Below, piece by piece: positions 36,046 to 45,156 of a DNA stretch of 64,000 nucleotides (position 1 is its first letter; each line of letters begins with the position of its first letter). Source of the stretch: Paeniglutamicibacter psychrophenolicus. GTDB lineage: Bacteria > Actinomycetota > Actinomycetes > Actinomycetales > Micrococcaceae. The translations under genes and the position numbers were made by a program. The notes beneath the pieces are model-generated. The model was not told where the DNA came from. It saw only the letters and a list, made by a program, of their open reading frames with translations, and did no database searches. The DNA is taken from NCBI RefSeq assembly GCF_017876575.1, contig NZ_JAGIOE010000001.1, positions 3,328,443 through 3,392,442 of the forward strand, in the 5' to 3' direction.

Positions 36046-36932
36046 GACGGCCGCCCATCCGGGGCAGCGAGGCTCACGCGCGCTCGGTCAATTACGCCTG
36101 CGAGGCCGTCGGCCCCCACCGTATCGAACCACGACCCCAGCACCTCGAACGTCACACCCCCGAGGTTGCTGCACAGCGGTGCCACGGTGTCCAGCAGTTC
36201 CCAGACCTCTGCGGGCGGGATCCCGGAGTGGGCGTCGACATAAAAGTTGTCGATCTCCATCCCACCGGCAATATGTATCTCCCGCACCGCGGTGAGGTCG
36301 AGGGCCCTCAGGTACTCGTCGGCGTCCATGACGCCGTTTCGGACATTGACATAAAGGTTGTGCACGTCCAGCAGGATTGAGCCCTCTCCCCAGGCACACA
36401 GCCGGTTGAGAACCTCCGGTTCGGAAAGGGTTTCCCCCGGAGTCCGGAAGTAGTAGACGTTGTTTTCCAGCGCCACGGGCAATCCGAGAAGCCCACTCAG
36501 GTGCGCCAGGCGGGGCCCTATGAGATCGACGGTCGATTCCTCAAGTGGCACCGGCAGCGTCAACCCGGCGACGACGGAGCCCTCGTCCGTTTCCGCCGCG
36601 CTGTAGGCAAGGTGTTCGCTCACCCACGGGCAGTCCAGCCATGCCGCCCAGGACCGAAATTGCTCAACGTACTCCTCGTCCAGCGGCTCGGAACTGCCGA
36701 TTGACAAGCCAATCCCATGCATCAGTATGGGCATGCGTTCCCGGACGCCCTCAAGCATGCTCCGCACGTCCTTGTCGACGTCGAAGCGCGGCTGGGTTCC
36801 CCGCCCCGCGTCGTGCCAGAGGGTGTCCGGGATGATCTCAAGGTAGTCGGCGGGCCAGTCCGCCGAGCGCAGCAACGGATCCAGCACCGGCTGGTAGAGC
36901 ACGCCAACACCGAGCTTGGGTGGGTTTGTCAT
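36042..36932 (-). CDS. DUF692 multinuclear iron oxidase (MNIO)
   Basis: A 296-residue TIM-barrel protein of the DUF692/UPF0276 (MbnB-like) family, which uses two or three iron ions and O2 to modify peptides, often at Cys. The GVGVLYQP start, LEIIPD, LMHGIGLSIGSSEPLD, WVSEHLAYS, ALENNVYYF, LLDVHNLYVNVRNG, EIHIAGG and VDAHSG segments carry the conserved His/Glu/Asp ligands. The start lies three bases after the stop of the 72-residue peptide gene, with no separate ribosome site, so translation is coupled. The gene trio has the layout of methanobactin, 3-thiaglutamate and bufferin-type pathways. Confidence 0.88.
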   Translation of the reverse strand: MTNPPKLGVGVLYQPVLDPLLRSADWPADYLEIIPDTLWHDAGRGTQPRFDVDKDVRSMLEGVRERMPILMHGIGLSIGSSEPLDEEYVEQFRSWAAWLDCPWVSEHLAYSAAETDEGSVVAGLTLPVPLEESTVDLIGPRLAHLSGLLGLPVALENNVYYFRTPGETLSEPEVLNRLCAWGEGSILLDVHNLYVNVRNGVMDADEYLRALDLTAVREIHIAGGMEIDNFYVDAHSGIPPAEVWELLDTVAPLCSNLGGVTFEVLGSWFDTVGADGLAGVIDRARVSLAAPDGRPS

Positions 36933-36935
36933 GGT

Positions 36936-37154
36936 CTAGAACCGCTGCTGGAGCCGTTCAAAGATCACGCTGTCAATGGCCAGGCGGTCCAGGCCCGACA
37001 GGCATGGCGCACACCCGCGAGGGAAGTTGAAGGTCAATGCCTCCTTGAGCACCTCGACCATCTTGCCGAACTCCATGTCCGGTTCGAGTGCTATGCGTAC
37101 TTCGCGAATGCCGGGTTCGCGGATCTTCAAAGCCGGGGCATGTTCTGCTTCCAT
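36936..37154 (-). CDS. Candidate RiPP precursor peptide with CxxC core
   Basis: A 72-residue peptide, first gene of the DUF692 cluster. The N-terminal 45 residues are charged and leader-like (IREPGIREVRIALEPD, FGKMVEVLKEAL); Cys48 and Cys51 sit in FNFPRGCAPCLSGLDR, followed by SVIFERLQQRF. AAGGAAAAGG lies just upstream of the ATG. MNIO enzymes act on Cys in several known pathways, so these two Cys are the likely modification sites. There is no signal peptide and no adjacent exporter or protease, so the product may stay inside the cell, or maturation may use genes elsewhere. Confidence 0.7.
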   Translation of the reverse strand: MEAEHAPALKIREPGIREVRIALEPDMEFGKMVEVLKEALTFNFPRGCAPCLSGLDRLAIDSVIFERLQQRF

Positions 37155-37379
37155 GACCTTTTCCTTACCTGGGTTTGGCAACGACGTTCGGTCGATTCAA
37201 GGGACCGATCCGTGGGTGCATTAAACCAAGGCCGGCATTACTCGGCCGTTACCAGAAATGGTCGAACCAGACAAGGCGAACAATCGACTGGCCTCGACTC
37301 CGAAGCCGACAGCCCACGGGACCGCGCCAGCTAGTCCGATTCACGATTTGCCATTCGGAATCCGATGACCCCAACGCAG
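37155..37379. other. Leader region of RiPP-like cluster
   Basis: This stretch should hold the promoter of the precursor-peptide gene on the minus strand. TTTAAT near 37218-37223 is a possible -10, with no convincing -35. No gene recognised. Confidence 0.35.
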
Positions 37380-37640
37380 GCTGTAGCTACACCGTCCCGT
37401 TGACCACCAACCAGGCCGAACGCGACGTCCCGACCCGTGAATACCCAGCAACGGAGCTTCGGCGGCTGTTGGCGGACTCCCGGGGACCGACCGAGTTCGC
37501 CGCCGTCCACTCCTACCTGTCCACCGCCGCCAAATGGGCAAGGACAAGCTTGAGTCACTCACCGGGCTGTCCAGCACCGGTCCCTGCCTGCCACCTACGC
37601 AGACCCCCAGCTGAACAGCCGCCACGGAGGATCTTCTGCA
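37380..37640 (+). mobile_element. IS66-family transposase C-terminal remnant
   Basis: The C-terminal end of an IS66 TnpC-type transposase in shifting frames. TVPLTTNQAERDV (near 37391-37430) is followed in another frame by PVNTQQRSFGGCWRTPG. The first frame gives TEFAAVHSYLSTAAKW, and a third ends MGKDKLESLTGLSSTGPCLPPT. Intact transposases carry these in one frame as NNQAERDxRxxKxxQRxSGGxWR and LSTAAKWG. Only this tail survives, so it is not mobile. Confidence 0.7.
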
Positions 37641-38373
37641 AGAAATCTCAGATATTTACATGCTTAAGGCCCACTGGATAATCCACTTCTTTGCAGAAGC
37701 CTTCGCCAACGCGCACGGAATGCGTGCTGCGGGGAGGGGTTCATGTTCCACCAAGGTCAGTCCCGGAACATCCCCTTGCACCGATGCACCCCCAACATCT
37801 TGCATCCGTGCTGCGATGCGGGTTTTCACCCCAACACCGAGCACTTTTGTACGCGGAGTGGGGTCCCCCGGCTTTCCCGGATACTGGTCGCTCCGCAGTG
37901 CTCTACACATTGAATTAGACCAAACGATGGCAAATAATTCGCAGGTTAAGCAAGTGTGAATCTCAAATTCACCCTCGAATTCACCTTCAACCAAATACAT
38001 ACGCAGCATTTGAAGGAACCCTCACCCAACCTGCCTGGGAAAATGCATTAGGCAAGGAACAAACGCCACCCGGAAGGGGTCGGCAGCGTTCAGTGCAAAA
38101 TCGGCATGTCAGACTCCTATTGCTCCTGTGCCAACGTCCGTTTGGGGAGCATGACTCGCGCCCGCCGAACCCGCGTGGGCCTACTCTGGCCCCACAACGT
38201 TCAAGGCATCATCGACAGGCTATCCCCTGGCGGCGGGCCCCGCCCATCCACGTCGAGGAGATCAAAACTGCCGAAGATCGGGGGCACAACAACCAAGGAT
38301 GCTGACGGCTTCGAGCGCCTTTCTTCAGCTTCCAGGCCTGCCGTCGCTCCCAATGTGCACGGTTCGCGGTCCG
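37641..38373. other. Low-GC intergenic stretch without recognised gene
   Basis: More AT-rich than the surrounding DNA, especially around 37640-38060, which suggests foreign origin. Open frames of about 70-120 codons exist on both strands but show no family. It ends at the stop of the convergent flavoprotein gene. Confidence 0.45.
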
Positions 38374-39753
38374 TCAGGCAAGCTGCGGCAGCCGCGCGAC
38401 AGCGGTAGCCACGTGGGTCGCGAAGCGCCCGGCGGCCGCCTTGACCGCGGCGTCTTCCATCCTCAAAGCGAGCCCACCGAGCAGGTTGAGCCGGCTGTGT
38501 TCGATCCAGCGGCGGATATCGGGCTGCCCCTGCCAGAGCCGCTCGCTGACCCAGGTGCGGGTGAACATGGTTGCCATGTCGCGGGGCGTGCTGGCGTAGG
38601 GGTTCGGCGGGGCCATGCGGTTCTTCTCCGCTGCGTCGTCCCCGTGGGCCTCGATGAAACCCAGGAGCGCGGCGTTGAACGTCGGCGAATTGTGCCGCAG
38701 CTGCTGGAGTGTGATGGTGTCGTGGGCGAAAATAGGCACCTGAGGGGAGCTGGCCAGACCGCGCGCGGAGCAGTCGACGACCAGTGTGCCGGGGCCGATG
38801 GCCACGTCTCCATCGGTGAGCCGCAGGCGGCCCGCTTCGACGGACTTGACGTGCCCGAGGCGGATCACGTTGTCGATCTGCCGCAGCGCCGACAGCTCGG
38901 CGAGGCTCAACATGGTCCCGCGGTACATCGTGGGCTCGATACCGGAATCGATGCGCATCAGCCTGCCAACATCCTCCAGCCGGTGGCACAGGTCTACCAG
39001 GGTGCGGGCTTGGGCACCCGCCTGGGCGTCGTCGGCCAGTCCGTTGATGATCGATGCGACCTGGTCCAGGGGCTGCATGCCCGCCCGATCCGTGAACCAC
39101 ATCTCTCGCGGTCTCACCCAGCGGATCCTTTCGGGGTCGATGCCGGCGTCGAGCAGCCACAGACAGGCATCGACCGCTGTCTTGCCGGCACCGATGACGA
39201 TGAACCCGCGATGCTCCCCCGCCCGCCCGGGCAGCATCCCGATCGGGGCGAACGCCGCGTCCGGATCGACGGCATAGGACGGCACATGGGTGGCGGGCAC
39301 GGACGCCTCTTGGTATCGGGCATCGACAACGCGGCGGCGCACGCCGATCTGTTCGATCTCTCCGCTCCCCGTGTGGCGGATGCTGGCCGTGCCGCCGTGG
39401 TGATCGAGGAACTCACTCCGGGCGAGGAAGTGCGCTCGTCCGGAGGCCTCCAGCCGACTGGCCCGCACGGTCTCGAAGTATGCGCATACCTCGGCACCGG
39501 TGGCCTGCTCGTAGAAGCCGGTGTTCCGGCCGGAGGCGATGATCCGGTTTTGGCCCAGCGGCAACGAGTCAACGCCGTAGTACGCCGACGGCGAATGAAG
39601 TCGCACAAAGGAATAGGCGTCCCTCCAGTGGCCGCCGACCTTCGCGCGCCGATCAATGAGCAGGACCTCGGCGTCCGATTCGCCGAGCAGCGTGTCAGCG
39701 AATGCGAGACCGCTCGCACCCGCCCCGATGATGAGATAATCCGTGGTTTTCAC
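38374..39753 (-). CDS. FAD/NAD(P)-binding oxidoreductase
   Basis: A 459-residue flavoprotein. The N-terminal dinucleotide fold reads TTDYLIIGAGASGLAFADTL, with LLIDRRAKVGGHWRDAY closing the FAD site. A second fold, GFIVIGAGKTAVDACLWLLDAG (about residues 215-236), should bind NAD(P)H. The layout resembles flavin monooxygenase and halogenase-like proteins, but the specific reaction is unknown. The start is GTG at 39753, preceded by AGGGGATCG; upstream frame extension to 39876 lacks domain content. It is divergent from a second flavoprotein gene. Confidence 0.8.
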   Translation of the reverse strand: MKTTDYLIIGAGASGLAFADTLLGESDAEVLLIDRRAKVGGHWRDAYSFVRLHSPSAYYGVDSLPLGQNRIIASGRNTGFYEQATGAEVCAYFETVRASRLEASGRAHFLARSEFLDHHGGTASIRHTGSGEIEQIGVRRRVVDARYQEASVPATHVPSYAVDPDAAFAPIGMLPGRAGEHRGFIVIGAGKTAVDACLWLLDAGIDPERIRWVRPREMWFTDRAGMQPLDQVASIINGLADDAQAGAQARTLVDLCHRLEDVGRLMRIDSGIEPTMYRGTMLSLAELSALRQIDNVIRLGHVKSVEAGRLRLTDGDVAIGPGTLVVDCSARGLASSPQVPIFAHDTITLQQLRHNSPTFNAALLGFIEAHGDDAAEKNRMAPPNPYASTPRDMATMFTRTWVSERLWQGQPDIRRWIEHSRLNLLGGLALRMEDAAVKAAAGRFATHVATAVARLPQLA

Positions 39754-40017
39754 TGTCGATCCCCTATTTGATGCTGCATCAATGATCCCACCGTTTGGGG
39801 CGGCTTCAAGGGGGCGGGGGCGTGCTCTTTCCGCCGACCAATTCGTGGTTTCCGCGCGAGAACCGGGGATGGCCAATGCCTTTTGGGAAGCAGTTTCCCT
39901 TCAGCTTGTCCGACGGCGGGCGTAGGGTTGGAAACTGACGCGGGGCCGCTCACGACGCCACGCCGCAGCTTTCGGGCCCTGCGGTTCCTGGTTGCGGCTG
40001 CGCCCCGGGAGGCAGCC

Positions 40018-41139
40018 ATGCGGGCAGAACATGCAGTGATCATCGGTGCCGGGCCGGCGGGCCTGGCCGCGGCGGCGGCCCTGGGCTCGCGCGGACTTGC
40101 TTCCCCGGTGCTGGAACGCGGTGCGGGCCCCGCCGAATCATGGCGCACCAGGCCCGAGAAGCTGCGGTTGAACAGCCGCAGGCGCTCCTCGCAGTTCCGG
40201 GGGCTGCGTTATCCGCGCGGCACCGGGACCTTTCCGGGCCGCGACGAGGTCATCGAATATTTCACCCGTTACGCCTCCCTGAAGCGGATCGACATACGCA
40301 CCGGAACCACGGTCCAGCGGGTCGACGCGCACCCGGGGGGCTGGCTGCTTCAGACCTCCGCCGGTCCCCTCGAGGCACGGCACGTCGTGGTGGCCACCGG
40401 GCTCTTCGCCACCCCGGTGATGCCGCCATGGCCGGATCTCGAGTCCTTCCGCGGAACCGCAATGCATTCGGCCGGGTACCGCAACGCCGCGCCCTTCGCC
40501 GGGCGCGATGTGGTGGTGGCCGGGGCCGGCACCACGGCGATGGAGATCGCCGCCGAGCTCGTCGCCGGCGGTGCCCGCAGCGTCGCCCTGGCCGTACGCA
40601 CCCCGCCGAACCTGGTGCCGCGGATCTTTGGCGCATTGCCGGGGGTGAAGTTGATGCTCAGACTGCCGACGGCCCTGGGGGATGCCCAAATGCGGGTGCT
40701 GCGCCGCCGGCTCATCGGGAACCTGGAGGCCCACGGGTTGCCCGAGCCGTCCGAGGGACCCTTCGCCCTGCTCAAGCGCACCGGGGCCGGGCCCGCCACC
40801 GTGGATCCGGAGCCGCTTGCGGCCATCCGTGACGGGAGCATCCGCGTGGTGGGTGCCGTGGCAGGATTCGGCCGGGACTCCGACCAAGTGCTCCTGGCCG
40901 ATGGTTCATGGATTCACGCCGACGTCCTCATCGCCGCCACCGGGTTTCGGCCCGGACTCGAATCGATGCTCGGGCACCTCGATGTCTTGGATGAAGCAGG
41001 GATCCCGGACCCCGACCGGACCGAGGCAAACGGATTGCATTTCATCGGCTTTGACCGGGTTCCGGGCCAGCTGGTGTTCTGCCCGGCTGCGGCGCGGGTG
41101 ATAGCCCGGAAAATCACCGCGGACCGACCCCGGAGTTGA
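40018..41139 (+). CDS. Flavin-containing monooxygenase-like oxidoreductase
   Basis: A 373-residue flavoprotein of the FMO/CzcO class. HAVIIGAGPAGLAAAAALG at the N-terminus binds FAD. PGRDEVIEYFTRYA and VVVATGLFATPVMPPWP are typical of the class. GRDVVVAGAGTTAMEIAAEL is the NADPH-binding fold, and IAATGFRPGLESML is the C-terminal ATG motif. It probably oxygenates or oxidises a small substrate using NADPH and O2. The start has GGGAGG nine bases upstream; the frame is open to 39883 but overlaps the divergent gene's leader. A 19-bp palindrome lies 89 bp downstream. Confidence 0.85.
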   Translation: MRAEHAVIIGAGPAGLAAAAALGSRGLASPVLERGAGPAESWRTRPEKLRLNSRRRSSQFRGLRYPRGTGTFPGRDEVIEYFTRYASLKRIDIRTGTTVQRVDAHPGGWLLQTSAGPLEARHVVVATGLFATPVMPPWPDLESFRGTAMHSAGYRNAAPFAGRDVVVAGAGTTAMEIAAELVAGGARSVALAVRTPPNLVPRIFGALPGVKLMLRLPTALGDAQMRVLRRRLIGNLEAHGLPEPSEGPFALLKRTGAGPATVDPEPLAAIRDGSIRVVGAVAGFGRDSDQVLLADGSWIHADVLIAATGFRPGLESMLGHLDVLDEAGIPDPDRTEANGLHFIGFDRVPGQLVFCPAAARVIARKITADRPRS

Positions 41140-41228
41140 CTACCCGGCCCGGACCCCGCAACGAGGCGCACTTCGGCGAACGATCCCGGGCGCGGCACCG
41201 AACAAGCAAGGCTTCAGCGAACATGCCC

Positions 41229-41247
41229 ACGTTGCCCGCGGCAACGT
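41229..41247. promoter_or_regulatory. Perfect 19-bp palindrome upstream of the eCIS operon
   Basis: ACGTTGCC and GGCAACGT flank CGC, in the 253-bp gap between the flavin monooxygenase-like gene and the first injection-system gene. It may be an operator for the injection operon or the hairpin of a terminator for the preceding gene (followed only by CGTTTCC). Confidence 0.5.
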
Positions 41248-41392
41248 CGTTTCCGCCATCATGGCACCACCGATACCATGCCGTCCGTCGCGGCACTGCG
41301 GTAACGCCGCGGTGACACCCTGATAACTGCACCCGTCCATGCTGGGGTGGGCAAGGGCAATCCTCAAACCGTGCAATGGGCGGGGGGACACG

Positions 41393-42004
41393 GTGTCGGA
41401 TTTCAGTATCGTGCACGATGTGGGCCTCGAACTGCGCCGCGGGATCTTCGAGGCGCTCAGCTCCACTCCCGACACCGACTTCGGGCTCGCCGGAAACATT
41501 GAACGCATCTCCCTGCAATCCCCCGCCGCCGACCTTGACGACGAAACCCTCGCCACCTTGTACCTGTACCGCTTCGGCATCAGCCCCTTCCTGCGCAACC
41601 AGCACCCGTTGCCGGACGCCGAGGACCCGGGGGCGTTCCACCACCCGCCGCTGCCGCTGCAGCTGCATTTCCTGTTCACCCCCGTGTCCAAGGAGGAAAC
41701 CACCAACCTGCTGCTGTTCGGCCGGGTCCTGCAGCACCTGCACGACTCCGCCACGATGAGCAGCATCAACGGGGAACCGCTGGATGACAGCCATTCCGGG
41801 GCCTCCCCGGCACTGCGGGTCAGCCCCGAGCCCCTCGAGCCCGAGGCGCTGTACGGGCTGTGGACCGCGTTCACCACCCCGGTGCGGCTGGGCACCGGCA
41901 TCCGGGTTGAAACCGTCGCCATCGACAGCGCGCTGCCGGCCGAACACCTGGCCCGCACGCGCACGATGGCGACGGCCCTCGGACTGTCGGGGCGGCAGCC
42001 ATGA
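41393..42004 (+). CDS. eCIS tube-terminator protein, DUF4255 (Afp16/Pvc16-like)
   Basis: A 203-residue protein. The N-terminus VHDVGLELRRGIFEAL and the pattern PLPLQLHFLFTP…LLLFGRVLQHLHDS match DUF4255/Pvc16, the cap that ends tube and sheath growth at the distal end of extracellular contractile injection systems. The start is GTG at 41393 with a GGGGGG stretch upstream. Its stop overlaps the next start (ATGA). It is the first gene of an unbroken plus-strand operon of at least 22 kb. Confidence 0.85.
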   Translation: MSDFSIVHDVGLELRRGIFEALSSTPDTDFGLAGNIERISLQSPAADLDDETLATLYLYRFGISPFLRNQHPLPDAEDPGAFHHPPLPLQLHFLFTPVSKEETTNLLLFGRVLQHLHDSATMSSINGEPLDDSHSGASPALRVSPEPLEPEALYGLWTAFTTPVRLGTGIRVETVAIDSALPAEHLARTRTMATALGLSGRQP

Positions 42005-42678
42005 TCCGGCTCGCCGAGACGCTCGTTGCCGCCCGGCAGGCCCTGGGCACCGGCCGGGTTGCCGACGCCGTCACCGGCACCGCACTGGAGCACTACTCCA
42101 TCGAGCTCGGCTACCGCATCGGGCCCGAAAGCGGCAGGTTCCCCGCGCTGCTCGGGCGGCGCCCCAATGGCTGGTTCGTGCTGCAGCTGAGGGCCGCCGA
42201 CCTTCCCGCGGACCTCGAGACGGCCACCGAGGTGGAGATCACCGCCCGCATCACCGCCCCGGGACGGGAACCGGCCGACGTCGTCCACACCGTGCCAGGC
42301 TCGCACTTCGCCATCACCGTCCTCGACCCGGCAGCGCCCTCCGGGATGCGGGTGGCGGCCTTCGCCGGCCCGGTCCTTGATTTCACCGTCCGCCTGAATC
42401 CCCCGGCGGCAGCGCTGCGCGGCACCGTCCTGTTCGAGAACGATCCGCGGCACCCGGCGGCCGGCGCCACCGTGCGGGCCGCACCGCTGCCGGGAGCAAC
42501 CACCGACGCGGCGGGACGCTTCTACATCCCCGCCCTGCCGCTGCTGCGCAGCGTGGAACTTCTTCTCGAACACGGCACCACGCACGCAACCCGCTCGGTG
42601 CAGGTGGATTACACCCGCCCGGTCAACATCGCCACCCTGTCCCTGCCCGATACAACTGTGGAGAGCCACCATGCCTGA
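42001..42678 (+). CDS. eCIS-associated carboxypeptidase-regulatory-like domain protein
   Basis: A 225-residue protein. The N-terminal 120 residues are beta-rich (YSIELGYRIGPESGRF, ITVLDPAAPSGMRVAAF). The C-terminal part has an Ig-like CarboxypepD_reg fold: LRGTVLFENDPRHPAAGATV, TTDAAGRFYIPALP, then strands to the end. A similar domain is found inserted in the second sheath protein of this cluster. It probably decorates or caps the particle. The stop lies within the start of the first sheath gene. Confidence 0.7.
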   Translation: MIRLAETLVAARQALGTGRVADAVTGTALEHYSIELGYRIGPESGRFPALLGRRPNGWFVLQLRAADLPADLETATEVEITARITAPGREPADVVHTVPGSHFAITVLDPAAPSGMRVAAFAGPVLDFTVRLNPPAAALRGTVLFENDPRHPAAGATVRAAPLPGATTDAAGRFYIPALPLLRSVELLLEHGTTHATRSVQVDYTRPVNIATLSLPDTTVESHHA

Positions 42679-45142
42679 ATACCTGGCGCCAGGCGTCTAC
42701 GTCGAAGAAGTCCCGTCCACGAACAAGCCGATCCAGGGTGCCAGCACCTCGACGGCCGGCATGGTCGGGCTCACCGACCGCGGTCCGGTCGGGGTTCCCA
42801 CCCTGGTCACCTCCCTCGCGTCCTACGCCAGGGGGTTCGGCGGAAAACTGGACCCGGCGAACCACCCGCCGGGCTACGCCACCCTGCCCTTCGCCGCCGA
42901 GGGCTTCTTCGCCAATGGCGGTTCCCGGCTCTATGTCGTGCGTGTGGTGGGCGGCGCGGCAACATCCTCCTGGTCCGCGCTCTACGCCCCGGAGCCCGGG
43001 GGCCCGGGCACCGTGCTGCTGGCACCCAGTGCGACGGGGCGCACCGAAGTGGTGCCCGCCTCGAACACCGGCTTCGCCGCCGACGACATCGTCCTGGTGG
43101 GCGGGGCGACGGCCAACGAGCTGGCAGTGGTTGCGTTGCCGGATGCCGGGGCCCGCCACGTGCTGGCCGGGGCGCTGCGCTGGACCTACCCGGTGGCCGC
43201 CGCCGTTCAAACCCAGGTCGCCACGGCGCTGGCCGGCACCCTGTCCGCCCAGGCGTTCCCGGGTGCAGCAACCCTGGGAATCACCGATCCGACCGGCATT
43301 TCCGAGGGCGAGGATCTGCTGCTGCAGGCCCCCGCGGGCGGCACCGGGGCCGAGTTCATCAGGGTGCTCGGGGTGCAGTCGGTCGGCGAGGGCGCGGAGC
43401 AAACCCACACGCTGCTCCTTCAATGGCCACTGGCCGGCGCCTTCGAAGCCGGCAGCACGCTCTCCGCCCTGGCCGCCTCCGCCGACCCGGCCACCACCCT
43501 GGTCACGCGCGCAGCCGCCGGAATGGCACCGGGGGTGCTTGAACTCGACGACGCCGCGGCCGCGGCCGCCGGGGCCATCGTGCGGCTGACCGGCGACGGG
43601 AGGACGGAAATCGCGCTGGTTGATTCGGTTCCCACCGCCATGTCGCTGGCCGAACCCCTGAAGAGCACCCATGCGTCCGGTTCCGCCCTGGGCGCCCTGT
43701 CCCCGGTGCTTGAGGTGCACGCGCGCTGGCCGGGCGAATGGGGCGATTCGTTGCGCCTCACCGTCTCCCCCGCCGCACTGGCCACCACCGAGCTCGCCCA
43801 GGAGCTGCGCGTGGACCAGTCGGTGATGCAGGTGGACAACGCCCTGGGCCTGTATCCGGGCTCGGTGCTGGTGCTCGGGGACCTGGCACCGGGGGCCGCC
43901 CACGAGGTGCTTGTCGTGCAGTCGGTGGATCGGGATGCCGGAAGCGTCACCCTGCGCGATCCAGCGGCGCAACTGCACCCAGTCGGCACCGCGGTCGCCA
44001 GCCGCGAATTCACGCTGCTCGTCGAGCTGGTGGAAAACGACAGGGCCGTCCAGAGCGAGCGGTTCGCCAATCTGTCGCTGGACCCTCTCCATCCGCGCTA
44101 CGCACCCGGGCAGATCGGCAGCTGGGACGGCGGCACTCCCTCGGAGGCCGGAGGCTCGGAGCTCATCCGCCTCGCCCCGGTCACCGGGGATCCACCGGCC
44201 GGCACACTGGTCGCCGACCTTCCCCGGTACCTGTCCGGCGGCAGCGCCGACGCCGCGTCAATCACCGAGGCGGACTTCAAGGGCCGTGCCGCGGTGGATC
44301 CCGGGCTGCGCACCGGGATCCAGGCGCTGGAGAACGAGTCGACGCTGAGCATCGTGGCGGTCCCGGGCATCACCTCCCTGGTGGTGCAGCAGGCACTGGT
44401 GGCGCATTGCGCGAAGATGCGTTATCGCTTCGCGGTGCTCGATGTGCCCGCGGGCAGCAGCATGAACGGTGCCCTGGCCCATCGGCAGAACTTCGATTCC
44501 ACCCGCGCGGCGATCTACTACCCGTATCTTTGCGTCTCCAACCCGTTTGGCACCGCGGGGGAAACGTTGGAGCTGGCCCCCTCGGGGCACCTGCTGGGGG
44601 TCTATGCCCGCACCGACAACACCCGCGGGGTGCACAAGGCACCTGCCAACGAGGTGCTGCTCAATGTCCTGTCGCTCCGGGTGGCGTTGACCAAGGGCGA
44701 GCAGGACATCTTGAACCCGATCAACCTCAATGCCCTGCGCGACTTCCGCAGCGAAAACCGCGGCATCCGCGTCTACGGCGGCCGGGTGGCCACCTCGGAT
44801 CCGGAGTGGAAGTACATCAATGTGCGCCGGCTGGCGCTGTTCATCGAGCAATCCGTTGACACCGGGCTGCAATGGGCGGTGTTCGAACCCAACGACAAGC
44901 CGTTGTGGGATGCGGTGCGCCAATCGGTGACGGGCTTCCTGGACACCGTGTGGCGTTCCGGGGCCCTGCAGGGAACCAAGGCATCCGAGGCGTTCTTCGT
45001 GAACATCGGGTACAACGTGACCATGAGCCAGGCCGACATCGACAACGGGATGCTGGTCATCGAGGTGGGCTTCGCCCCGGTCAAACCCGCCGAGTTCGTG
45101 ATCTTCCGCCTGAGCCAGAAAACCATCGAGGCCACTGCCTAA
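42671..45142 (+). CDS. eCIS contractile sheath protein 1 (Afp2/Pvc2-like)
   Basis: An 823-residue phage-tail-type sheath. The N-terminus YLAPGVYVEEVPSTNKPIQG is the strand-swapping arm of sheath proteins. The C-terminal sheath domain (about residues 550-823) includes TRGVHKAPANEVL, GIRVYGGRVATSDPEWKYINVRRL (about 697-720) and FVNIGYNVTMSQADIDNGML. A large beta-rich insertion (about residues 110-470) forms the surface domain and makes it longer than most sheaths. It polymerises around the tube and contracts to drive the injection. Tube and second sheath genes follow directly. Confidence 0.95.
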   Translation: MPEYLAPGVYVEEVPSTNKPIQGASTSTAGMVGLTDRGPVGVPTLVTSLASYARGFGGKLDPANHPPGYATLPFAAEGFFANGGSRLYVVRVVGGAATSSWSALYAPEPGGPGTVLLAPSATGRTEVVPASNTGFAADDIVLVGGATANELAVVALPDAGARHVLAGALRWTYPVAAAVQTQVATALAGTLSAQAFPGAATLGITDPTGISEGEDLLLQAPAGGTGAEFIRVLGVQSVGEGAEQTHTLLLQWPLAGAFEAGSTLSALAASADPATTLVTRAAAGMAPGVLELDDAAAAAAGAIVRLTGDGRTEIALVDSVPTAMSLAEPLKSTHASGSALGALSPVLEVHARWPGEWGDSLRLTVSPAALATTELAQELRVDQSVMQVDNALGLYPGSVLVLGDLAPGAAHEVLVVQSVDRDAGSVTLRDPAAQLHPVGTAVASREFTLLVELVENDRAVQSERFANLSLDPLHPRYAPGQIGSWDGGTPSEAGGSELIRLAPVTGDPPAGTLVADLPRYLSGGSADAASITEADFKGRAAVDPGLRTGIQALENESTLSIVAVPGITSLVVQQALVAHCAKMRYRFAVLDVPAGSSMNGALAHRQNFDSTRAAIYYPYLCVSNPFGTAGETLELAPSGHLLGVYARTDNTRGVHKAPANEVLLNVLSLRVALTKGEQDILNPINLNALRDFRSENRGIRVYGGRVATSDPEWKYINVRRLALFIEQSVDTGLQWAVFEPNDKPLWDAVRQSVTGFLDTVWRSGALQGTKASEAFFVNIGYNVTMSQADIDNGMLVIEVGFAPVKPAEFVIFRLSQKTIEATA

Positions 45143-45156
45143 AGGAGTGAAGCACC

